From: DASVEE01 sp036380735
GTDB taxonomy: Bacteria > Acidobacteriota > Thermoanaerobaculia > Gp7-AA8
Reading direction: 5' to 3'
DNA: 64,000 nucleotides
Assembly (NCBI GenBank): GCA_036380735.1
Contig: DASVEE010000012.1
Coordinates: forward strand, 1 to 64,000
Part shown: positions 58,664 through 64,000 of the stretch, one piece after another
Position numbering within the stretch: the stretch's first letter is position 1
How the letters are laid out: each line of letters begins with the position of its first letter
Made by a program: the position numbers and the translations under genes
Notes under the pieces: generated by a model
Databases searched by the model: none
What the model was told of the DNA's origin: nothing
Seen by the model: only the letters and a program-made list of their open reading frames with translations

Positions 58664-59331
58664 AGATCCTCGCCCTCATTCCGGCGCTGAACGCCGAGCG
58701 GACGTTGCCGCCGGTCGTCGCCGAGGCGCTGAAGCATCTGGAGACGGTCGTCGTCGACGACGGCTCCCGCGACCGCACGGGCGACGTCGCCCGCGCCGCC
58801 GGCGCGACGGTGCTGCGGCACGAGGTGAACCGCGGCAAAGGCGGTGCGCTCAAGACCGGCTTCGCCTACGCGCTGGAGCGCGGCTACGACGGCGTCGTCA
58901 CGCTGGACGCCGACGGACAGCATCTGGCGTCCGAGATCCCGAAGTTTCTCCGCGCCGCGGAAGAGACGAAGGCGGACCTGATCATCGGCGGACGCTCGCA
59001 CCTCTTCGCGCAGATGCTGCCGAGGAGGCGGATCGCGAACCGCTTCTCCGCGTGGTGCATCGCCAAGACGTCCGGCACCGGCGTCACCGATTCGCAGAGC
59101 GGGTTTCGCTTTTACTCCGCGAACCTGCTGCGCACCCTGACGCTGCGCACCGACGGCTTCGACATGGAAAGCGAAGTCATCGTCCGCGCCGGCCGCCGCG
59201 GCCTCCGCGTGCAGACCATCCCCATCGACCTGGGGTTCGTGGACGGCATTTCGACCAGCCATTACAAACCGCTGGCGGACACGCTGCGCATCGCGTGGAC
59301 GGTGTTTCGGTCCCGGCTGTTCTGGCGATAG
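58660..59331 (+). CDS. Family 2 glycosyltransferase
   Basis: The 223-residue protein is a GT-A fold enzyme of the DPM1/DPG synthase type: LALIPALNAERTLPPVV at the start, VVVDDGSRDRTGDVA, GKGGALKTGFAYA and VVTLDADGQHLASEIPKFL with the DAD metal-binding motif. A GTG start overlaps the KS-like stop. It has no C-terminal membrane helices. It could glycosylate the cluster product or make a polyprenyl-linked sugar donor. Confidence 0.9.
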   Translation: MKILALIPALNAERTLPPVVAEALKHLETVVVDDGSRDRTGDVARAAGATVLRHEVNRGKGGALKTGFAYALERGYDGVVTLDADGQHLASEIPKFLRAAEETKADLIIGGRSHLFAQMLPRRRIANRFSAWCIAKTSGTGVTDSQSGFRFYSANLLRTLTLRTDGFDMESEVIVRAGRRGLRVQTIPIDLGFVDGISTSHYKPLADTLRIAWTVFRSRLFWR

Positions 59332-59341
59332 CGCCAGAGAA

Positions 59342-59448
59342 GACGATAGGACGAATGGGACCTATAGGACGGATAGGACCTATGGCACTTTGATTTTTGT
59401 CCTATCTGTCCTATCCGTCCTATTTGTCCCATTCGTCCTATCGTGCCT
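59342..59448. repeat. Mirrored 9-bp repeat, copy 14
   Basis: The left side is GACGATAGG, ACGAATGGG, ACCTATAGG, ACGGATAGG, ACCTATGG. The right side is GTCCTATCT, GTCCTATCC, GTCCTATTT, GTCCCATTC, GTCCTATCG. The loop is about 13 bp. It lies between convergent genes; it would act as a strong hairpin on both strands. Confidence 0.9.
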
Positions 59449-59456
59449 TGTCGGTC

Positions 59457-61031
59457 CTACTGCGGCAGCACCTTGCGCGGCATCAGCTCCGCGCGGTTGG
59501 CGGCTTCCCACACGAAGGTAGCTACCACCACCGCGGCCTGCATCAGGTCTTCGCGCTGGAGGCGTTCGTAGGAATCCCAGTTGGTGTGGTGGGTGCGGGT
59601 GCTGTACTCGACTTCGTCCTGGATGAACTGGAAGCCGGGGAGGCCGACCTCGTCGAACGGCAGGTGGTCGGTGCCGCTGGTGTTGCGCATCGTCACGGTG
59701 GTGGCGCCGAGGTCGTGGAGCGGCTCCAGCCAGGTGCGGAACAGCGGCACGGCGGCGGCGTTCTCCTGCGCGTAAATGCCGCGGATCTTGCCGGTGCCGT
59801 TGTCGAGGTTGAAGTACGCGGAGAGCTTCGCGTGCTCCGGCTTGACCGTCAGCGGCGTCTTCTCCTTGCGCATGGAGAACGGCAGCTCGCGCTCTTCCGG
59901 ATCCTTCGGCTCGGCGCGCGAGGCGAAGTGCTCCGCGACGTACGCCCGGGAGCCGAGCAGCCCCTGCTCTTCGCCGCTCCAGAGGGCGATGCGGATGGTC
60001 CGGCGCGGCGTCACGTTCAGCGCCTTGAGGATGCGGATCGCTTCCATCATCACGGCGACGCCGGCCGCGTTGTCGGTCGCGCCGGTGCTGCCGTGCCACG
60101 AGTCGAGGTGCGCGCCGAGCATCACGATCTCGTTTTTCCGGTCGCCGCCCGGCAGGTCGGCGATGGTGTTGTAGCCGTTGGTGTCCGCGTCGAGGAACTG
60201 CGCCTTCACGTCCACTTCGAGCTGCACCTCGATGCCGGCATCGATGAGGCGTGCGAGGCGGCCGTAATGCTCGGGCGCGAGCACGACCTGCGGCACGCCG
60301 ATGGGATCTTCCTTCTTCCACGAGCCGCCCGACTGGATGCGGAACGATCCGCCGTCACCGCCGCCGCCGAGGTCGACGATCGCCGCGATCTTCTCATCCA
60401 TGGTGAACTGCGCCAGCGCGCGGCGGAACTTGCGCCGCTTGACGTACTCCAGCAGCCGCGCGTTGTCGCGCGACGACGGGATCGAGTACGCCGCGAGCTC
60501 CTCGAGCTCCTTCTCGTCGTAGCGCTCCAGCATCGACTTGTCGTGCGGGTCGAGCGGCCTCGGATCCGCCATCATCACGATCGCGCCGGCCAGCTTCCCC
60601 TTCTGCTTCTCGAGGTCTGCTTCCGACTCCAGCTTCACCTTCATGACCTTGCCGCGCACCGGCCCGTTCGTCCCAGGCGACCACGCCTTCGGCAGCGCGT
60701 AGAGCTGCGTCACGTCCGGCGCGATCATGCGCACGACGCAGCTCTCCGACGTCCAGCCGCGGCCGAACGCGAACGGCTCGAGGTGCGCGTTCGCCAGGCC
60801 GAAGTCGGCGAGCTTCTGCCGCGTCCAGTCGTTCGCGCGCTTCATCGACGGCGAGGCCGTCAGGCGCGGGCCGATCGTGTCGGTGAGCCCGGAGGCGAGC
60901 TCCATCACCTTCGAATTGCGGAACCCCTCCTGCCGGATCCGCGACTGCATCGCCAGGTCCTGCGCCGGCAGCTCGATGGGGAAGAGGAGGGCGAAGGCGA
61001 TGGCGGTGGCCAGGATGTTCGTACGATTCAA
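59457..61031 (-). CDS. Exported M28-family metallopeptidase
   Basis: The 524-residue protein starts at a TTG with AGGAGAG eight bases upstream. A signal peptide (LNRTNILATAIAFALLFPIELPAQ, read as Met first) is followed by an M28 domain with a protease-associated-like insertion (about 110-210). The zinc site is HLDSWHGSTGATDNAAG, then WSGEEQGLLGS, FNLDNGTG and GTDHLPFDE. Such enzymes are aminopeptidases or carboxypeptidase-like. It shares only the family with the peptidase at 13602. Confidence 0.93.
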   Translation of the reverse strand: MNRTNILATAIAFALLFPIELPAQDLAMQSRIRQEGFRNSKVMELASGLTDTIGPRLTASPSMKRANDWTRQKLADFGLANAHLEPFAFGRGWTSESCVVRMIAPDVTQLYALPKAWSPGTNGPVRGKVMKVKLESEADLEKQKGKLAGAIVMMADPRPLDPHDKSMLERYDEKELEELAAYSIPSSRDNARLLEYVKRRKFRRALAQFTMDEKIAAIVDLGGGGDGGSFRIQSGGSWKKEDPIGVPQVVLAPEHYGRLARLIDAGIEVQLEVDVKAQFLDADTNGYNTIADLPGGDRKNEIVMLGAHLDSWHGSTGATDNAAGVAVMMEAIRILKALNVTPRRTIRIALWSGEEQGLLGSRAYVAEHFASRAEPKDPEERELPFSMRKEKTPLTVKPEHAKLSAYFNLDNGTGKIRGIYAQENAAAVPLFRTWLEPLHDLGATTVTMRNTSGTDHLPFDEVGLPGFQFIQDEVEYSTRTHHTNWDSYERLQREDLMQAAVVVATFVWEAANRAELMPRKVLPQ

Positions 61032-61044
61032 AGTCGTTTCTCTC

Positions 61045-62325
61045 CTATTCGAGCTCGTTCCAGTCGATGGTGCTCGGGGTATTCGATTTCGCAAACAGCG
61101 TGGACAGCATCTCCGCCGGCGTGTAGATGCGGAGGTCGCCGAACTCGCTCGCGCGGCGGTTCTTCATCGTGAAGAGCGAGCGCTGCGTGACGTAGTCGAA
61201 GTTGGCGTAGTAGTCGTCGTTCTTCTTCTGCTCGAACATGGTGCGCAGGACGTCGAGCTGGCGCGTGAGGTGGTCGTCGGTGTCGGCGAAGACGCGTGCG
61301 GCCTTCACCTCTTTCTTCTTCGGCGGCTCCAGGCCGATGGCGGTCATGCGCAGCTCTTCGAGCTGCTGCGCGACCTTGTCGACCGGCTTCGCCGTCTTCT
61401 TCTCTTCCGGCAGCAGGAGCGCCGGGACGCGGCTGCAGTTGGCGCGGTGGATGACGTCGCTGCGCGTGATCCAGCCGAGGTTGGTGACGCCGCAGCGGGA
61501 GCTGACGTTGTTCGTCAGGTTGTCGATGAACGGCTTCACGGCCGTGTTGAACGAGTCCTCCACGCCGTTGAAGAGGTTCAGCACGTAGTGCACGCGGAAC
61601 TCGTCGATCGTGTTCTGCACGGTGCGTGTGATGGGGTGATCGCCGAGGTTCTGGAGCAGGTCGAGGGCGAAGGCGTCGAGGTTCTGAACCGAGGAGTCGT
61701 AGACGTCTTCGACGCGATCGATCAGCTCGTTGCTGAGGCGCCAGTAGTCCATCCCGCCGGGCATCATCTCGAAGAAGGGCGATTCCTTCGTGAAGATCAG
61801 TCGCAGCTTGCGGAAGAGGATGGCCTTGACGATGTCGGAGGCGGCGAGCGTGGCGCTCGGCAGGTGCGGCGTGAAGACGAGGATGCCGGAGTTGGAGAAG
61901 GGGAGGAAGTCGATGACGTTCGAGTCGAGCCCCGCGCGCATGTCGAGCACGATGTAGTCGGCATCGAGCCCGTTGATGGCGGCGATCAGCCTCGCCTTGT
62001 GCGCGGCGCCGAAGTTCGTGATCTCGTCGATGAGGTGGAGCGGCCCGGCGATGAAGCCGAAGTTGCGGAACCGGTGCTGCGGATCGAGCGCATCGGAGAG
62101 ATGCGTGACGCAGGCCGACAGCGGCTCGCCGCGGCGGAAGAAGTGGTAGAGGTCTTTCTCGATCGGCGTGTCGATCGCGTTACGGATGGCGGAAGTTCCG
62201 GTGTCGAGGTCGACCAGGACGGTGCGCCCGTGGCGGGAGAGGGCGAGCGCGTAATTGATGGCGAACGTCGTCTTGCCGACGCCCCCCTTGCCCGACGATA
62301 CCGGGATGATCCGCTTGATCGCCAC
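61045..62325 (-). CDS. MinD/ParA-like P-loop ATPase with long C-terminal extension
   Basis: The 426-residue protein starts at a GTG (VAIKRIIPVSSGKGG). It has the deviant Walker A SGKGGVGKTTFAINYA, VLVDLDTGTSAIR, DYIVLDMRAGLDS and the C-terminal extension (about 270-426) with charged helices and the ending PAEMLSTLFAKSNTPSTIDWNELE. MinD/ParA-type proteins position cell structures; a FlhG-like or other positioning role is possible. It lies 14 bp upstream of the M28 gene on the minus strand. The partner is unknown. Confidence 0.8.
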   Translation of the reverse strand: MAIKRIIPVSSGKGGVGKTTFAINYALALSRHGRTVLVDLDTGTSAIRNAIDTPIEKDLYHFFRRGEPLSACVTHLSDALDPQHRFRNFGFIAGPLHLIDEITNFGAAHKARLIAAINGLDADYIVLDMRAGLDSNVIDFLPFSNSGILVFTPHLPSATLAASDIVKAILFRKLRLIFTKESPFFEMMPGGMDYWRLSNELIDRVEDVYDSSVQNLDAFALDLLQNLGDHPITRTVQNTIDEFRVHYVLNLFNGVEDSFNTAVKPFIDNLTNNVSSRCGVTNLGWITRSDVIHRANCSRVPALLLPEEKKTAKPVDKVAQQLEELRMTAIGLEPPKKKEVKAARVFADTDDHLTRQLDVLRTMFEQKKNDDYYANFDYVTQRSLFTMKNRRASEFGDLRIYTPAEMLSTLFAKSNTPSTIDWNELE

Positions 62326-62485
62326 TGGCGCAAGTCTATCCTGAGCCGCAGGCGAAGGATCTACGGGCGGCGCCAAAGCGGCCTTGCTGGTGCACCGCGC
62401 CCCCCCCGGCGCTGCGCGCCACCCTTGCAAAAGCCGGGGAGCGGGGCGACGGGGGGCGCTATGCGCCGCCCCGTGAGGGCAAATG
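62326..62485. other. Non-coding stretch with C- and G-rich inverted segments
   Basis: No gene is supported. ATCCTGAGCCGCAGGCGAAG followed by GATC forms an imperfect palindrome. GCGCCCCCC (62398-62406) is complementary to GGGGGGCGC (62451-62459), so a large stem is possible. It lies between the MinD-like gene and the 9-bp array and forms part of the divergent region with the Crp/Fnr gene. Confidence 0.5.
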
Positions 62486-62595
62486 CCATTCGTCCCATTC
62501 GTCCCATTCGTCCCATTCGGCCCATCCGTCCCATCCGTCCCATCCGTCCCATCCGTCCCATCTGTCCCATTCGTCCCATCGGTCCTGTCGTCCGA
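62486..62595 (-). repeat. Tandem 9-bp array, about 11 units, one direction, copy 15
   Basis: Units CATTCGTCC (three), CATTCGGCC, CATCCGTCC (four), CATCTGTCC, CATTCGTCC, CATCGGTCC, then degenerate units. There is no facing arm. Like the array at 15790, it occupies a divergent upstream region. Confidence 0.93.
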
Positions 62596-62611
62596 TCGGG
62601 CGCACTTCCGG

Positions 62612-62617
62612 TAGAAT
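62612..62617 (+). promoter_or_regulatory. Possible -10 element of the Crp/Fnr-type gene
   Basis: TAGAAT lies 12 bp before the ATG at 62630. No good -35 box is visible in the expected place. If used, transcription would start a few bases before the ATG, giving a nearly leaderless mRNA; no Shine-Dalgarno site is seen. Confidence 0.4.
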
Positions 62618-62629
62618 CTCCCCGCCTTG

Positions 62630-63310
62630 ATGCAGACCTCCCTTTTTCGCAAGTTCCCTCTCTTCTCCGACCTCGACGAGCGTGAGTTGCAGTCGATCGC
62701 CGCGGTGGCGAAAACGCGCCGCTATGCGAAAGACGATGTGGTCTTCCACGCCGACGAGAGTGGCGACGTCTTCTGCCTGATCCGTGAGGGACAGGTGAAG
62801 GTGACGATGATCTCGCCTGAAGGAAAGGAGATCATCCTCTCCCTCCTCGGGCCGGGAGACTTCTTCGGGGAGATGGCTCTCCTCGACGACGAGCCGCGCT
62901 CCGCCACGGTCGTGGCCACCGAGCCGCTCGACCTCGTCACGATCTGGCGCACCGACTTCCTCTCGATCCTCTCCGAGAACTTCGACATCACGAAGAAGGT
63001 CCTCGGCGAGCTGTCGAAGCGTCTGCGCAGCGCGTCGAGCCGCATCGAGTCGCTGGCCACCATGGACGTCTACGGCCGTCTCGCGCGCTTCTTCCTCGAC
63101 CTGGCCCGCGATTCCGGCAAGGTGCTGGACAACGGCTATGTCGCGGTCACGCGCCCGACGCATCAGGCCATCGCCAACATGATCGGCACTTCGCGCGAGA
63201 CCGTCTCGCGCCTGATCCACGACCTCATGCGGCAGAACCTGCTCCTCTCCGAGGGGAAGACGATCTATCTGCGGAAGACGGCCATCGATCAGTTCAAGGC
63301 CGAGGTCTAG
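62630..63310 (+). CDS. Crp/Fnr-family transcription regulator
   Basis: The 226-residue protein has a cyclic-nucleotide-binding-like domain (LGPGDFFGEMALLDDEPRSATVVATEPL, with the GE...RSAT motif of the binding cassette), a dimerisation helix (about 125-150), and a winged helix-turn-helix with recognition helix TRPTHQAIANMIGTSRETVSRLIHDLM. No Cys cluster is present, so it is not an Fe-S Fnr. The R-S-A-T motif suggests cAMP-type binding. Start at ATG 62630; a TTG one codon upstream is possible. Confidence 0.92.
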   Translation: MQTSLFRKFPLFSDLDERELQSIAAVAKTRRYAKDDVVFHADESGDVFCLIREGQVKVTMISPEGKEIILSLLGPGDFFGEMALLDDEPRSATVVATEPLDLVTIWRTDFLSILSENFDITKKVLGELSKRLRSASSRIESLATMDVYGRLARFFLDLARDSGKVLDNGYVAVTRPTHQAIANMIGTSRETVSRLIHDLMRQNLLLSEGKTIYLRKTAIDQFKAEV

Positions 63311-63371
63311 TTGCGCGGCCTGCAGCTGAACGCTGACGCGGGCTGCACTGCCGTCGGGCCGTGCGAGGCTG

Positions 63372-63434
63372 GGTTTTCGGTTTCCGGTTTTCGGTTTCTG
63401 GTACCGAAAACCAACAACCGAAAACCGAAAACCG
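63372..63434. repeat. Mirrored 7-bp repeat, CCGAAAA/CCGACAA family, copy 4
   Basis: GGTTTTCGGTTTCCGGTTTT on the left faces ACCGAAAACCAACAACCGAA on the right with a very short loop. It ends 1 bp before the ATG of pgsA. The 61 bp between the Crp-like stop and the repeat hold nothing else recognisable. Confidence 0.92.
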
Positions 63435-63435
63435 C

Positions 63436-64000
63436 ATGCTGACGCTCCCCAACATCCTCACCATCGGCCGGCTCGCGCTGGTGCCATGGTTTCTCGTGGC
63501 CTCGTACCGCGGGCAGTGGATGCTGGCGTTCGCCCTCTTCGTGACGGCGGCGGTGACGGACATCCTCGACGGCTTTCTCGCCCGGCGGATGAACCTGCGC
63601 TCGCGGCTGGGGGCGATCCTCGATCCGGCGGCCGACAAGATCCTGATGATCTGCGGCTACCTCTTCTACACGCTGCATGGCAGTCCGGCCGCGCGGCTGC
63701 CGGGGTGGCTGACGTTCACGGTCTTCATCCGCGACTTCGCCATCGTGCTCGTGGCCTACCTCATGTACACGCGAGTGCAGGTGACGCGCTTCCCGCCGTC
63801 GTGGGCGGGGAAGGCTTCGACCGTGACGCAGGCGATCACGCTGGCGGCGACGATCGCCGTCAACGCGTTCCTGCCCGGGATGAAGTCGTACCTCGAGATC
63901 CTCTTCCGTGTCGCGGTCTTCATCACCCTCTTCTCGGGGTGGGATTACCTCCGGCGGGCGCCGGAGCTGCTGTACGGAACGACCGGGGAGAGGGCGCATC
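63436..64000 (+). CDS. pgsA: CDP-alcohol phosphatidyltransferase, PgsA-like (truncated by window end)
   Basis: The family transfers a phosphatidyl group from CDP-diacylglycerol, usually to glycerol-3-phosphate in phosphatidylglycerol synthesis. The start MLTLPNILTIGRLALVPWF is the PgsA N-terminus. The catalytic motif is complete: D42, D45, G46, AR (49-50), G59, D63 and D67 (DILDGFLAR ... GAILDPAADK). Several membrane helices follow. About 188 residues are visible and the frame is open at the window end. The ATG directly abuts a repeat, with no ribosome-binding site. Confidence 0.92.
   Translation, partial: MLTLPNILTIGRLALVPWFLVASYRGQWMLAFALFVTAAVTDILDGFLARRMNLRSRLGAILDPAADKILMICGYLFYTLHGSPAARLPGWLTFTVFIRDFAIVLVAYLMYTRVQVTRFPPSWAGKASTVTQAITLAATIAVNAFLPGMKSYLEILFRVAVFITLFSGWDYLRRAPELLYGTTGERAH

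Noticed and set aside
60727..62685. Long plus-strand frame across the MinD-like gene and the 9-bp array
   Set aside because: It is a shadow of two confirmed minus-strand genes and ends in repeat translation.

Overview
The window is a GC-rich, densely coding bacterial chromosome segment. The organism is most likely a member of the Acidobacteriota (Thermoanaerobaculia- or Vicinamibacteria-like) or a close relative. This is an inference from zinc-type ribosomal proteins in the standard spc/alpha gene order, many exported M28, S9 and M50 peptidases, carboxypeptidase-regulatory-like surface proteins, Hanks-type kinase and SpoIIE-type phosphatase signalling, and an alkaline-phosphatase-like protein ending in ENLRSLGYIR. 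No rRNA, tRNA, phage, insertion sequence or CRISPR was seen, and no 16S gene is present to settle the taxonomy.

Layout. (1) 1-10.2 kb: the spc/alpha operon from the end of rplX to rplQ, including secY, adk, map, infA and rpmJ, closed by a clear terminator. (2) 10.3-30.9 kb: mixed envelope and signalling genes, mostly on the minus strand: an ABC permease-like protein, a protein kinase fused to an ABC ATPase, an M28 peptidase, a DoxX protein, an ABC-F ATPase, a HAMP/SpoIIE phosphatase, secreted proteins, an enoyl-CoA hydratase, a beta-propeller protein and mutY. (3) 30.95-36.8 kb: a gas-vesicle cluster (three GvpL/F, GvpG, GvpK, three GvpA-family proteins) with an embedded tandem ArsA/Get3-type ATPase. 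(4) 36.8-45.6 kb: an S9 peptidase, a membrane phosphatase-like protein, an M50 protease, secA, proC and a small antitoxin-like gene. (5) 45.9-50.3 kb: a duplicated two-gene module, each copy a large carboxypeptidase-regulatory-like exported protein followed by a small Cys-rich exported protein. (6) 50.3-59.3 kb: a DinB protein, then a type II polyketide/fatty-acid-like cluster (two FAD oxidoreductases, AMP ligase, ACP, hotdog protein, ketosynthase, catalytically dead ketosynthase partner, glycosyltransferase). (7) 59.4-64 kb: an M28 peptidase, a MinD-like ATPase, a Crp/Fnr regulator and a truncated pgsA.

The most striking signal is not a gene. Almost every roomy intergenic gap carries one of a few mirrored repeat families. 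Each has a short tandem array on one side, a loop, and the complementary array on the other. One family has a 9-bp unit (GGACGAATA-like; about 15 loci). Two related families have 7-bp units (CCGAAAA/CCGACAA and CGGAAAA/CGGACAA; ten loci) and often share an inner GTGCTGCG...CGCAGCAC palindrome. A single 7-bp GGGCTCA element sits in the gas-vesicle cluster. They enter even the ribosomal operon, often end within a few bases of start codons so that no Shine-Dalgarno site is visible, provide stop codons for upstream genes, and in one case form the in-frame interdomain linker of the ArsA-like ATPase. A separate 21-bp minisatellite of 25 copies lies at 23.16-23.69 kb.
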